The notes beneath the pieces are model-generated. The model saw nothing but the letters and a program-made list of their open reading frames with translations. It did no database searches and was not told where the DNA came from. A program made the translations under genes and the position numbers. Positions 1-9,711 of a stretch of DNA of 64,000 nucleotides are shown here, piece by piece. Numbering within the stretch: the stretch's first letter is position 1; the number at the start of each line of letters is the position of its first letter. Origin of the DNA: an uncultured Flavobacteriales bacterium (GTDB lineage: Bacteria > Bacteroidota > Bacteroidia > Flavobacteriales_D > Crocinitomicaceae); contig CAJAVU010000092.1 of assembly GCA_903945495.1 (NCBI GenBank), forward strand, positions 47,522 through 111,521, written 5' to 3'.

Positions 1-1467
1 TCGCAATTCAAAGACTTTCGCATTGAACAAAAGAATGGTAAATCGGTCAACAAAACATTTCCTGGATTAAGCATTTTGTATGCGCCTTTTTTCTTCCTGA
101 GTATGCTTGTTGCATGGGTTTTTGGTTTTCCGGTTGATGGTTATTCCGCACCTTTTCAATGGGGAATTGCCTTTTCACACTTGGTCTATTTCTTTGTTGG
201 ACTGCGGTTTTTACTCGCTTTTTTCCGCTCCTATAAAATCAGCGATACCATTAGTTATTGGATTTTTGCGTTTCTACTCTTCGGAACGAATTGTTGGTAT
301 TATTTGGTTTACGATCACACCGTTAGTCATATTCACAGTTTCTTTTTGGCTTGTATTTTACTATGGTCGATGCAACAATGGATTTCAACGAAACGCGTTA
401 AGTTTTTCGGTTTAATCGGATGCGTAATGGCCTTATTGGTGATTATTCGTCCGACAAATGCTGTGATGCTCTTGTTTTTTCCATTGTTATTAGTCCTTAG
501 AAATGTGAACTTAAAAGCATTGCTTAGCAAGGAAGTTTTTCATTGGAAACAATTGGTGTTGCCGGTTGCAGTTGGTTTAGCTATTCTGGCGATTCCATTT
601 TTATTCTGGAAATGGCAAAGTGATTTGTGGGTCGTATATTCCTATGGCGAAGAAACGTTTGATTTTAAGCATCCGCATTTACTCGAGTTCCTGTTTTCCT
701 ATGAAAAGGGTTGGTTGTTGTGGACTCCATTGTCATTGTTCGCATTGATTGGCGGACTAATTTATTTTGCAAAGCAATCGTGGAAAGCGCTTGTGTGGTT
801 TGTTTTGCCTTTAACGATCATCATCTACATTTTGTCTTCTTGGTGGTGCTGGACATACGGTTCAGGTTTTGGACAACGACCAATGATTGAATATTTGCCT
901 TTCCTTGCACTTGGATTTGCCTTTTTTGCGCAGAAGTATCTTAAAAAAATACACTTAGTTCTTCTGATTCTTCCATTTTCAGGTTTGGCAATGGTTCAAA
1001 GTTACCAAATAGCGAATAGTATTTTGAATGGGGGCTTAACAACAAAAAAAGAGTATTGGTCACATTTCTTGCAACTTAGCCGCGATGCTCCGAAGGCAGA
1101 AATTTCCTCAAAAGATCAGTTGTTGGCCATGGACGGCCTTAAAAAATCAGTCGAATTAAATGAAAAAGTAGCCTATTCTTATACTGTTGAAACGAAAGTC
1201 GTAAAGAATGCCCGAACAGCAATTATTGAGCTGAATATTGGCGCAACGAATGGAAATCGGGATATTCGACTGGTTTTGAGTTCAAAAGACGGAACATTCT
1301 ATAAAGACCATTTTTTCGGTGATTTTCTGTATGAATCGCCAAGAAAGATGAGTTTTAAATTTGATTTACCGAAGAATCAGACAACTAGTTATCATGTATA
1401 TGTTTGGAATGGTGATTCAAAAACGATCGCGAAAATTGAAGAAATAAAATTGAAAATCTACCGTTAA
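1..1467 (+). CDS. Partial polytopic membrane protein, GT39-like
   Basis: The frame is open from base 1, so the 5' end lies outside the window; an internal TTG at 76 is not needed as a start. The 488 visible residues hold eight or more hydrophobic segments, then a soluble tail of roughly 140 residues. The stretch KTFPGLSILYAPFF resembles the K-x-P-G...P-F loop common in bacterial family 39-type membrane glycosyltransferases, which move sugars from lipid carriers on the outer face of the inner membrane. The first loop, where an acidic catalytic residue would be expected, is upstream of the window, so the enzymatic role is inferred only. It stands alone, 84 bp before a lipoprotein gene. A generic membrane protein of unknown function is the alternative. 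Confidence 0.7.
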   Translation, partial: SQFKDFRIEQKNGKSVNKTFPGLSILYAPFFFLSMLVAWVFGFPVDGYSAPFQWGIAFSHLVYFFVGLRFLLAFFRSYKISDTISYWIFAFLLFGTNCWYYLVYDHTVSHIHSFFLACILLWSMQQWISTKRVKFFGLIGCVMALLVIIRPTNAVMLLFFPLLLVLRNVNLKALLSKEVFHWKQLVLPVAVGLAILAIPFLFWKWQSDLWVVYSYGEETFDFKHPHLLEFLFSYEKGWLLWTPLSLFALIGGLIYFAKQSWKALVWFVLPLTIIIYILSSWWCWTYGSGFGQRPMIEYLPFLALGFAFFAQKYLKKIHLVLLILPFSGLAMVQSYQIANSILNGGLTTKKEYWSHFLQLSRDAPKAEISSKDQLLAMDGLKKSVELNEKVAYSYTVETKVVKNARTAIIELNIGATNGNRDIRLVLSSKDGTFYKDHFFGDFLYESPRKMSFKFDLPKNQTTSYHVYVWNGDSKTIAKIEEIKLKIYR

Positions 1468-1551
1468 AGTTCAAATGAACGTTTGAAAATTTGGCGCATA
1501 ATTTGCTTAGAGCCAAAACATTCAATACATTAGCTAACGAAATCGATCATC

Positions 1552-2391
1552 ATGAAAAAAATTGCTCTACTACCAGTTGCTCTTCTTGTAGTACTTTCAT
1601 TCACTTCGTGTAAGAAAAATAAATACGATAAAAGTGAAGCCCCAAAAAACAATGCGATTGTTGAAAATGCCTTTGATGAAATGACAAATATGTCTGATCA
1701 AGCGATAAAAGGGAATTTAGTTTATTACAAAATGGACTTAGTCAATGTTTATTATGGCAAGTGGGATGAAGGGAATGCTGTAAAAACACCTTGTACGGTA
1801 AATATTACAATTGATACCTTGAGTTCACCAAAATCGGTAACAATAGATTGGGGTTCATCAAATTGTGATTGCAACGATGGAAAACAACGTCGAGGAAAGA
1901 TTATCACAACGTTTACGGGTTCTTACTACAATGCTGGAACGGTTATAACACATACGCCAGTTGACTATTATGTAAACGACCATAAAATTTCTGGAACGAA
2001 AACGGTGACAAATATGGGCTTGAATTCAAGTTCTCAACCGTATTACAACGTTGCGGTAAATGGCTTAGTTAACATGTCAACAGGAGAAATTATCACATTC
2101 AATTCAAACCGCGTAAGAACATTTACGGCTGGTTCAACAACTCCACTTTATTTTTGGGATGATGAGTATGATATTTCAGGTTCGGCTACTGCGACAGTTG
2201 TGAATGGCGACGGTTGGGCAGCTAACATTACATCTCCTTTACACATTAAAGTTGGTTGTGGTTATATCACCTCTGGAACCTTGGAAATTACGCCAACTGA
2301 CAAACCAGTGCGTGTGATTGATTATGGAACTGGCGATTGTGACGCAACGTTTACAATCACCGTAAACGGAAATACGTACACAATCAATTAA
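1552..2391 (+). CDS. Lipoprotein of unknown function
   Basis: This 279-residue protein begins with a basic MKK, a hydrophobic core and a lipobox-like LSFTSC (Cys20), followed by KKNK, so it should be exported and lipid-anchored. The mature part is rich in Thr, Ser, Asn and Gly with alternating hydrophobic residues, as in beta-sheet envelope proteins. Cysteines at about residues 77, 101, 103, 239 and 266 could form disulfides. I recognise no domain. The gene stands between the membrane protein upstream and a strong terminator 18 bp downstream, so it is probably transcribed alone. Confidence 0.8.
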   Translation: MKKIALLPVALLVVLSFTSCKKNKYDKSEAPKNNAIVENAFDEMTNMSDQAIKGNLVYYKMDLVNVYYGKWDEGNAVKTPCTVNITIDTLSSPKSVTIDWGSSNCDCNDGKQRRGKIITTFTGSYYNAGTVITHTPVDYYVNDHKISGTKTVTNMGLNSSSQPYYNVAVNGLVNMSTGEIITFNSNRVRTFTAGSTTPLYFWDDEYDISGSATATVVNGDGWAANITSPLHIKVGCGYITSGTLEITPTDKPVRVIDYGTGDCDATFTITVNGNTYTIN

Positions 2392-2408
2392 GAAGTTTAA
2401 TCTTAACA

Positions 2409-2437
2409 AAAAGCCCTTTTCGAAGGGCTTTTTTTGT
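2409..2437. terminator. Bidirectional intrinsic terminator
   Basis: The arms AAGCCCTT and AAGGGCTT around a TTCG loop form a perfect 8-bp stem. A T-run follows on the plus strand and an A-run precedes it. It lies between two convergent genes (stops at 2391 and 2445) and can serve both. Confidence 0.9.
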
Positions 2438-2444
2438 TTCTAGT

Positions 2445-3302
2445 TTAAAACAGAGTAGAATTTCTCGCCATCGGTTTTTCATTTCTGCTCCATTCGCTCC
2501 AAGATCCGACATACAATTGCGGAATTTCGAGTCCTGCATGTGCGAAAGCGAGTAGGGTATGACATGCTGTGACCCCAGAACCGCAGTGAACAATGACGTT
2601 ATTGCTTGGAACAGAAGAACAAAGCCTGGAATATTTTTCGTTTAAGTGTTCGGACGGTAGAAACAATCCATTTTTATCCAAATTTTCGGTAAATGGAACA
2701 TTGATGGCCGTTGGAATATGTCCAGCCACCAAATCAATTGATTCTGTTAGTCCATTAAAGCGATCGGCGTCGCGCACATCAATAATAATGTGATTGTTGG
2801 ATTGTGTAGCTTTTTCCACTTCGGACATAGAAACGCGTCCTAAGTTCCAATCGTTTGCAGTATAGGCACCATGCTTTTGAATTATTTCATTTCCTGAATT
2901 ACTTGGAATTGAGTTTTTTAGTGCTGCTTGCAAACCTCCGTTGATTACTTGTACTTTTTCATGTCCAAGAGCTTTCAACATCCACCAAAATCGTGCAGCT
3001 GCGTTTGCACCAAATTTATCATCGTAAACGATTACGTGCGTATTAGGAGAAATTCCTAAATGTCCCAATAATTGGGTAAAGTTCTCAATCGAAGGTAACG
3101 GATGACGCCCACCAAAAGCTGCATTTTCGGGAATTTCTGCCAATTCTGAATCCAAATCGACAAAACGTGCCCCTTTCAAATGTTCGGTTTCATATGCTGC
3201 TTTTGCATTCGGACCAGTACGTACATCGATCAGAATGGTTGACTCCAAGTCGATTAATGCCTGAAGTTCTGAAGGTTCGATGAGCGGGGGAATCTGTTGC
3301 AT
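2445..3302 (-). CDS. sseA: Two-domain sulfurtransferase (rhodanese family)
   Basis: A 285-residue protein with two tandem rhodanese domains, the usual length for thiosulfate/3-mercaptopyruvate sulfurtransferases. The N-terminal domain (about 1-140) is the non-catalytic copy and carries LIDVRTGP and FVDLDSEL. The C-terminal domain (about 150-285) carries IIDVRDADRF and the active loop HCGSGVTAC with catalytic Cys240. The CGSGVT loop resembles the mercaptopyruvate type more than the CRKGVT loop of thiosulfate enzymes. There is no signal peptide, so it is cytoplasmic. It transfers sulfane sulfur to thiol acceptors such as cyanide or thioredoxin. It converges on the lipoprotein gene and shares its terminator. 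Confidence 0.93.
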   Translation of the reverse strand: MQQIPPLIEPSELQALIDLESTILIDVRTGPNAKAAYETEHLKGARFVDLDSELAEIPENAAFGGRHPLPSIENFTQLLGHLGISPNTHVIVYDDKFGANAAARFWWMLKALGHEKVQVINGGLQAALKNSIPSNSGNEIIQKHGAYTANDWNLGRVSMSEVEKATQSNNHIIIDVRDADRFNGLTESIDLVAGHIPTAINVPFTENLDKNGLFLPSEHLNEKYSRLCSSVPSNNVIVHCGSGVTACHTLLAFAHAGLEIPQLYVGSWSEWSRNEKPMARNSTLF

Positions 3303-3407
3303 TTAATAAAAGTACGAATTTCTTAAAAATTAAACCACTCGATAAATTGTACCGTAGATTCATTTTGTGATACTATCCATGATACATTAAATTTTAATTG
3401 AATCAGT

Positions 3408-3827
3408 TTAGTTATCTATTTTTTCAAGTTCATTGATTAACACTACAGGTGAATGGCTTGAATTAAAAAATTGAATGTTTAAGGTTCCCTTTTTCAATTT
3501 AAGCTGACGAGGTTGAAAGGTCTTTGAAAAGTCTGCTAATTGCTTTTGAAGTGGGGTAGAAGCATTGGATTGTTTTCCGAACACCAATGATTGAAACCAG
3601 TTTAAACCTGTTGCGAACGATTCAAACGTTGTTAATCCTGAAATTTCAATATGTACTTCTGTATTGTTGTGTGCTTCCAATGGCACGATCATTCCATTTT
3701 GCGTGGTTTGATGTTTTTTTAATTGGACGCTAATTTCGTGCGTAGTATTTTTTCTTTTCGCTTCTATGTAATATCCATAAGCGTTGCACCAACCTGAAAA
3801 GGAATACGCATTGAGTTGCGCATGCAC
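3408..3827 (-). CDS. Unknown small protein with interrupted 5' end
   Basis: From the GTG at 3827 this gives 139 residues with no recognised domain and no signal peptide. The same frame continues upstream past a TAA at 3855-3857 to an ATG at 3890. The residues on both sides of that stop (MIDYQKVESPF, then EANKRFIEDVHAQLN) read as one continuous, amphipathic N-terminus. The gene therefore looks like a 160-residue protein cut by one nonsense codon (AAA to TAA would explain it). It may be a fresh pseudogene, a sequencing error, or a gene that restarts at the GTG. It follows the sulfurtransferase gene region on the same strand without obvious coupling. Confidence 0.6.
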   Translation of the reverse strand: MHAQLNAYSFSGWCNAYGYYIEAKRKNTTHEISVQLKKHQTTQNGMIVPLEAHNNTEVHIEISGLTTFESFATGLNWFQSLVFGKQSNASTPLQKQLADFSKTFQPRQLKLKKGTLNIQFFNSSHSPVVLINELEKIDN

Positions 3828-3927
3828 ATCTTCAATAAATCTCTTGTTTGCTTCTTAAAATGGCGATTCGACTTTTTGGTAATCAATCATGGTTGTTAAC
3901 TTATTTCGGCGCTTCGACCCTTCGAGA

Positions 3928-3977
3928 ACCTCAGGGTACTCAGCGACCTCAAAGTAAAACCTCAGGGTACTCAGCGA
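3928..3977. repeat. 19-bp direct repeat, two copies
   Basis: ACCTCAGGGTACTCAGCGA occurs at 3928-3946 and again at 3959-3977, a 31-bp period. The DNA just before it (CGACCCTTCGAGAACCTCAG, 3916-3935) matches, in reverse complement and with one mismatch, part of the 51-bp repeat at 10860-10910. It sits between the interrupted small gene and the M14 peptidase. Confidence 0.85.
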
Positions 3978-3993
3978 ACTAAAAGCGTTCTAA

Positions 3994-6477
3994 TTAATTA
4001 TTCGCCAAGAACAACGCATTCACAAACAACAATTTACCGTTTTCCCAGAAGCCGCGGAACAAAGGATTGTCGACCATATAAATCAAGCAACCGCTTCCCA
4101 TGTTTTCTTGTCCAATAATCAATGATTTAGGTTGGTTTTTCAATGCTTCGCAACCAGCAAATCCAGCGATTAATTCTGGCTTTTCTTCCAAGTACATCAC
4201 GTTTGCTCCGTTTTCCAAGAATTCGTATGCTGTACCACTTAATTTCAATGAATAATAGCTATCACCGTATCCAAATGCTAACGGATTTGTTGTTTCCACC
4301 TTGCATTTGAAAATCGCTCCTGTAATTGTTTGCTTGATATACTCACGTTCTTGCGCATTGTAAGCAATATGAGGATGTTCGTGTTTTTCAGGATCGTTTT
4401 TGGCTTTGTCTTCATCTTCACTTTCTTCTTCAGTTGATTTCACTTTCAAACCAAAACCGTTTTCAGTTGTAAATTGTCCCAAAGCTTCTCCCATCGCAAT
4501 AACTTTTCCTCCGTTTGAAATCCATTCTTTTAAACTTCCAGATGCTGCACTATCACTTAATAAGCTGTAATATCCTTCAGGTACAATTAAAACAGAATAA
4601 CTTGCTAAAACTTCTTTTGAAAAATCACCACTTTGAATCATTGAAACTGGATAGTTTAATTGATTTTCAAAGAAATGCCATACTTCTCCAACATTTAAAG
4701 AACTTGCTTCTTCGCCCATCAACACAGCAACCTTTGGCGCTTGAATTAATTTGACACTTGAGGAACCGAAATCATTTCCTTTGTCAACCATACCAGTTGG
4801 TGTTGGTGTCAATTGAATTCCTTGTTCATTTGCTAATTGAATTAAATCACCTGGGAATTCCGTATAATCTCTATTGTCGCCACGCGTAATAATCAATGTT
4901 CCTTTTTCGTAGTTTACACTATTTAATACGAAGGCATTTTCAGCATAACGCACACGAATTCCTTTTTGAATTAAGCTTGAAAGGAATTTTGCATCTTTCA
5001 TACTGTTCCAATCAGCCAAATAAGCCACAGCACCTTTTACAGCTTCATTTTTTACTTCTGTTTTTGTAAGCGCTTTTCCAGTTACCAAACTTTCAGAGGC
5101 TATTGCATCCAATCCATAGGCATACGGCAACGACCAAGCAGTAATATCGTACGTCAATGAATCCGTCAATTTTGTGCGTGGTTCAAACAATACATTTACA
5201 AACGTACCTTTCATTTGGTTGGTGCTTACAATAATGTGCTTGTCAGTTGTTTTCATTGTTCCAGCAGCATTCTTTTTATAATCAAATCCTTTTACGGTAG
5301 AACCAGTTCCAGCTGTGTATTCAATTTTATGTGCGTCCAATAATTTACATAAAGCAGCAAGATTGTCTTGATTTCCTCCCAAGACAAAACTTTTGTATTT
5401 GTAGTTTTTATTTTGAGCGAAATTCTTGAATTCTGAAATCAATTTTTGATTTTGGTCAAACGCATATTCTACTGTTGATAATCCTGAAATATGGTGATGT
5501 TGAACGCGATCAACTAAGGTAATTGTGTCGCCTTCGTTATTTACAACTCCCAATCCGCCGCGGCCAGAACCACCTTGTTCGTAAGTCATTCCGATTGCAC
5601 CGCTGTAAGTCGGGTAGGTGTCACCATAACTTGGATATAAAAGATCGAAAATCTCTCTGGTAAAATAGAACCAAGCGTGTTGATCGAAGTGTTTTGCATT
5701 GTTTTTTCCAACACCGTTTTGGAACTCGCGTTGCCATGGAGTAATTACCTCATGATACGGTTCTGCAGCTGGAGCAAAATAGTAAGGATCATTCATTCCT
5801 TGTTCGTGGAAATCAACATGTACGTGAGGCAACCAGAGATTGTACAAAGCAATGCGTTGTTGCGATTCAACTTGTGTTAACCAAGCCCAATCACGGTTCA
5901 AATCGAACATATAATGGTTTGGTCGACCAGAAGGCCACGGTTCGTTGTGCTCAATTGATTCACGATTCGCATTTAAATCGTTGTTGACGTATTGATTGTA
6001 CCAGTTGACGTAGCGATCACGACCATCAGGATTGATGCATGGATCCAAAATCACCAAGGTATTTTTTAACCAATCTTGTTTTTCTGAAATCAATTCGTAG
6101 GCTGTTTGCATTGCTGCTTCGGTTCCAGCACTTTCGTTTCCGTGAACGTTATAGCTTAACCAAACGATTGCTACTTTTTCGTTCGCACTTAAATCGCTGT
6201 GTTGCTTACGAATTTCATCGATGTTCTTTAAGTTCTCTTCACTTGAAATGTAGGCCACGATTAAATCACGGTGCTCGTTTGTTTGACCGTATTTCTCTAC
6301 TTTAATAGAATTTGAAGCATTCTTTTCCAATTGCTCAAAGTAGTCAACTACTTGATGGTGACGCGAAAAATACGTTCCTAATGGATAACCAAAGAATTGC
6401 TCAGGAGATTGTAGAGTTTGACCATTAACTGTGAAAGTTGCTAGGGCAAGAAGTGCGAATAACGAACGTTTAAACAT
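3994..6477 (-). CDS. Secreted M14-family zinc carboxypeptidase
   Basis: An 827-residue exported peptidase. Residues 1-19 form a signal peptide ending in VNGQ. The M14 catalytic domain follows: zinc ligands in HGNES (His112, Glu115) and in VDFHEQG (His224), substrate-binding NPDGRDRY (about 149-156), and the putative general base Glu300 in MTYEQGG. The C-terminal 450 residues include a glutamine-amidotransferase-like fold region (VLIVPEGYYSLL, GGKVIAMGEALG) seen in large Bacteroidota M14 proteins, and an acidic Glu/Asp-rich insert near residue 680. It should cleave C-terminal residues from peptides outside the cytoplasm. A -7 promoter element lies 24 bp upstream. No T9SS sorting domain is visible. 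Confidence 0.92.
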   Translation of the reverse strand: MFKRSLFALLALATFTVNGQTLQSPEQFFGYPLGTYFSRHHQVVDYFEQLEKNASNSIKVEKYGQTNEHRDLIVAYISSEENLKNIDEIRKQHSDLSANEKVAIVWLSYNVHGNESAGTEAAMQTAYELISEKQDWLKNTLVILDPCINPDGRDRYVNWYNQYVNNDLNANRESIEHNEPWPSGRPNHYMFDLNRDWAWLTQVESQQRIALYNLWLPHVHVDFHEQGMNDPYYFAPAAEPYHEVITPWQREFQNGVGKNNAKHFDQHAWFYFTREIFDLLYPSYGDTYPTYSGAIGMTYEQGGSGRGGLGVVNNEGDTITLVDRVQHHHISGLSTVEYAFDQNQKLISEFKNFAQNKNYKYKSFVLGGNQDNLAALCKLLDAHKIEYTAGTGSTVKGFDYKKNAAGTMKTTDKHIIVSTNQMKGTFVNVLFEPRTKLTDSLTYDITAWSLPYAYGLDAIASESLVTGKALTKTEVKNEAVKGAVAYLADWNSMKDAKFLSSLIQKGIRVRYAENAFVLNSVNYEKGTLIITRGDNRDYTEFPGDLIQLANEQGIQLTPTPTGMVDKGNDFGSSSVKLIQAPKVAVLMGEEASSLNVGEVWHFFENQLNYPVSMIQSGDFSKEVLASYSVLIVPEGYYSLLSDSAASGSLKEWISNGGKVIAMGEALGQFTTENGFGLKVKSTEEESEDEDKAKNDPEKHEHPHIAYNAQEREYIKQTITGAIFKCKVETTNPLAFGYGDSYYSLKLSGTAYEFLENGANVMYLEEKPELIAGFAGCEALKNQPKSLIIGQENMGSGCLIYMVDNPLFRGFWENGKLLFVNALFLANN

Positions 6478-6500
6478 TCAACTAAGATTTAGAATTTTCC

Positions 6501-6508
6501 CAAATCTA
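6501..6508 (-). promoter_or_regulatory. Bacteroidota -7 element for the M14 peptidase gene
   Basis: On the minus strand this reads TAGATTTG, matching TANNTTTG, 24 bp before the start codon. No good -33 element was found at 19-21 bp, so support is from the -7 box alone. Confidence 0.5.
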
Positions 6509-6527
6509 ATGAAAGTTTTTCAAATCC

Positions 6528-9113
6528 TTAGATAATGCCTTTTACACGAAGGAATTCATCAAGTGCCTCGATGTCGCTGTACAATACTTCTCTCGCTTTA
6601 CTTCCTTGGAAAGGTCCGATAATTCCAAATCCTTCCAATTGATCAACGATACGTCCCGCGCGGTTATAGCCCAATTTTAATTTACGTTGCAACAAACTCG
6701 CTGAACCTTGTTGACTGATTACAACAATACGCGCAGCATCTGCAAACATTGGATCGATTTCGTTCATGTCCATATCGCTGCTTCCGTCTCCGCCTTCACC
6801 AACATATTCTGGCAATAACAATGCTTCTGGATAGGCACGTTGGTTACCAATGAAGGCACAAATTTCTTCTACTTCAGGCGTATCAACGAATCCACATTGT
6901 AAACGTTTCACATCAGAACCTGTTGAAATCAACATATCTCCGCGTCCAATCAACTGATCAGCACCGGAAGTATCAAGAATGGTTCTTGAATCGATTTTTG
7001 ACAATACTCTAAAGGCAATACGTGCTGGGAAATTGGCTTTGATCATCCCTGTAATTACATTCACAGAAGGACGTTGTGTAGCAACAATCAAGTGAATACC
7101 AACGGCACGTGCTAACTGAGCGATACGCGCAATCGGATGTTCTACTTCTTTTCCAGCAGTCATAATTAAATCAGCGAACTCATCAATTAATACAACGATG
7201 TACGGCATGTAACGATGGCCTTTTTCTGGATTCAATTTGCGTGAAATGAATTTCGCATTGTATTCCTTAATCGTACGCATTCCGGCGTCTTTCAGTAATT
7301 CGTAGCGATCATCCATCTCGATACACAAGGAATTCAAGGTGTTTACCACTTTCGAAGTATCGGTAATAATCGCATCGCCTTCTCCTGGAAGTTTTGCCAA
7401 GAAGTGACGTTCAATTTTATTGTACAGCGTTAACTCAACCTTTTTCGGATCGACCAAAACGAATTTAACTTGCGCAGGGTGTTTTTTGTACAGAATAGAA
7501 ATCAAAATGGCGTTCAAACCAACGGATTTACCTTGTCCTGTTGCACCAGCCACCAATAAGTGAGGCATTTTCGTTAAATCGAAGGTAAACGTCTCATTCG
7601 TAATCGTTTTACCCATTACGATTGGCAATTCATAATCCGAATTTTGGAATTTCTCAGAAGCGATCAATGAACGCATGCTCACCATTTCAGGATTTGAATT
7701 TGGCACCTCGATACCAATTGTTCCTTTCCCTGGAATCGGCGCAATGATACGAATTCCAAGCGCACTCAAACTCAAGGCGATATCATCTTCCAAGTTTTTA
7801 ATCTTTGAAATACGCACACCTGGAGCAGGGACAATTTCATACAAGGTTACTGTTGGACCAACTGTCGCTTTTATTTTAGCAATGTCAATTTTGTAATGCG
7901 AAAGTGTTTCAACAATCTTGTTTTTGTTGTCTTCCAGCTCTTGTTTGTTGACTGAAACACCATTCGAACCATAATCTTTCAACAAATCGATGGAAGGAAG
8001 AACGTAACTCGCTAAATCCAATTTCGGATCGTAATCACCGTATTCAGTTCGTAAATTATCCAAATCATCATCGTTCAATAATTCATCTGGAGCAGCAACA
8101 TCGACTGAAAAACCTTCGCTTCCCAAATCAGGAGTAACTGGAATAAAAGCTTCTTCTTGCGGAATATTTACCTCAAAATCGTCGTCCATTGAAGGAGCAG
8201 GATCTTTTACGGTAATGATTAATTCAGATTCGTCGAATTCAAAGGCATCATCATCGTCTTCTTCGATTTCTTCCTCTTCGTCTTCGTCAAAATGAACAGG
8301 TGTTGAAACAAAATCCTTTTCAATTTCTTCGTCCTTAATTGTATTAACAACACGTAAATCGTTGACACCAGCAGAACTAAAGCGATTGTCTTCAACTTCA
8401 CTTTCCTCATCTTGCTCTTTCGCGCCAAAGAAACGATCAAATAGTGCTTTGAAATTTGGGTTGAAAAGAATTACGGAAACGATATAGCCTAAAACGCCAA
8501 TGAAGATAAGTGAACCAAATCGTCCTAAGGACAATGAAAGCCATTGGTTGATGTAATAACCGAAGGAACCTCCAAGGTAATTAACGGCTCCAGCAAAATA
8601 TCCAAGGAAAATTGAACTCCAAACCATCAACAAGATTACACGTGCATATGATTTTTGAATTGGGGCAATTGTTACATTGAATAAAATTTTAACCCCAGAA
8701 ATAAACAACAAGAAAACGATTCCGAAAGAGGATAAACCGAACCATTTGAAAATCATTAAGTGAGAAGTCCAAGCACCGAATTTACCCAACCAGTTGGCAA
8801 CAGGTTCTTCACCTTCTTCGAATAAAAATTGAAATAATCCTTTGTTGATAACGCGGTCTTGGTCTTGTGTCCAAGTAAAAATGTAGGAAAAACAAGCCAA
8901 GAATAAATAGAATGAAAATAGCACCAATAGGGCACCAACAGTTGATTTGACTTTCTTTTTGTCAAAACGTGTTGATAATCCTTCAATCGGATTCTTCAAT
9001 TTAACTTTTTCTTTCGGAGCCGCAGTTTTAGTAGCTTTCACCTTTTTCTCGGTTTGCTTCACTTCCGGTTCTTCAATGATATTTTCTTTCGGTTTATATT
9101 CGTTTTCCGCCAT
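6528..9113 (-). CDS. ftsK: DNA translocase FtsK
   Basis: An 861-residue FtsK/SpoIIIE protein that pumps chromosomal DNA at the division septum. Four to five membrane helices occupy about residues 50-230. A linker of about 130 residues, very rich in Asp and Glu, follows (about 235-350). The motor domain has Walker A GATGQGKS (Lys529) and Walker B VVLIDEFADL (Asp644, Glu645). The C-terminal 70 residues (GSASLLQRKLKLGYNRAGRI) are the winged-helix gamma domain that reads KOPS-like sequences. Length and order are normal for the family. The ATG is the first in frame. It lies 50 bp upstream of the M14 peptidase gene on the same strand. Confidence 0.97.
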   Translation of the reverse strand: MAENEYKPKENIIEEPEVKQTEKKVKATKTAAPKEKVKLKNPIEGLSTRFDKKKVKSTVGALLVLFSFYLFLACFSYIFTWTQDQDRVINKGLFQFLFEEGEEPVANWLGKFGAWTSHLMIFKWFGLSSFGIVFLLFISGVKILFNVTIAPIQKSYARVILLMVWSSIFLGYFAGAVNYLGGSFGYYINQWLSLSLGRFGSLIFIGVLGYIVSVILFNPNFKALFDRFFGAKEQDEESEVEDNRFSSAGVNDLRVVNTIKDEEIEKDFVSTPVHFDEDEEEEIEEDDDDAFEFDESELIITVKDPAPSMDDDFEVNIPQEEAFIPVTPDLGSEGFSVDVAAPDELLNDDDLDNLRTEYGDYDPKLDLASYVLPSIDLLKDYGSNGVSVNKQELEDNKNKIVETLSHYKIDIAKIKATVGPTVTLYEIVPAPGVRISKIKNLEDDIALSLSALGIRIIAPIPGKGTIGIEVPNSNPEMVSMRSLIASEKFQNSDYELPIVMGKTITNETFTFDLTKMPHLLVAGATGQGKSVGLNAILISILYKKHPAQVKFVLVDPKKVELTLYNKIERHFLAKLPGEGDAIITDTSKVVNTLNSLCIEMDDRYELLKDAGMRTIKEYNAKFISRKLNPEKGHRYMPYIVVLIDEFADLIMTAGKEVEHPIARIAQLARAVGIHLIVATQRPSVNVITGMIKANFPARIAFRVLSKIDSRTILDTSGADQLIGRGDMLISTGSDVKRLQCGFVDTPEVEEICAFIGNQRAYPEALLLPEYVGEGGDGSSDMDMNEIDPMFADAARIVVISQQGSASLLQRKLKLGYNRAGRIVDQLEGFGIIGPFQGSKAREVLYSDIEALDEFLRVKGII

Positions 9114-9711
9114 TTCTTGATAGAATATCCTACGAAGATAAACAGGATTAACGCTGTTTTCTTGGAGGAATTGAGTAAGTATAAACAGGCGAATGTTAGT
9201 TAACTATGACGTTCCGCGGCAAGGCGCGCAGCTTGACATTTAAATAAATCGTTTGAGCCGCTGTTATCCGACTGCCCAATTTCAACCCCTTGAAGAATAA
9301 TGTTTTCTCTTACTTTTTTACCTGACGGTGCTGCTTCGCGGTCAAGAGCTAAAAAAGTAAGCACCACGCAGTAGCAGCGGAGCTAAAAAGAGCCCGCGCT
9401 GTGAATAATTTGCTTACCCATAAATGCCTCATTCAGGAAATTTGAAAAACTCCTCCTTCGTCGTCAAACAGTTCCAAATTTCATCTGAATTTCAGCAAAC
9501 GGGTCCCAAGCCAATTATACAATGCGCTATTGGATTCTCCGAGCAAGTATTGTTTGATGGGAGGGGAGAGCCATGGCTGAATAAACTTTACAATATGAAT
9601 TTTTACTACGTTCAAAAATAAGCTGTTAAAAAACATTATTTCGAGAGCAGTTTTTAGGTCTTATTTTTAAAGATAAACAACTGTCAAACAGTATGTTTTC
9701 AACAGAACCTT
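9114..9711. other. Gene-free 0.6-kb stretch with a long-arm hairpin
   Basis: No convincing gene lies here. A 65-codon plus-strand frame at 9424-9621 has no family resemblance, no ribosome-binding site and odd composition. The main structure is an 11-bp perfect inverted repeat, CTTACTTTTTT at 9309-9319 and its complement at 9351-9361, with a 31-nt, GC-richer loop. Confidence 0.6.

Noticed and set aside
4515..4754. 79-codon plus-strand frame inside the M14 peptidase gene
   Set aside because: Antisense shadow of a well-supported gene, without similarity of its own.
9424..9621. 65-codon plus-strand frame in the gap after ftsK
   Set aside because: No family resemblance, no ribosome-binding or promoter signal, and composition unlike the neighbouring genes.
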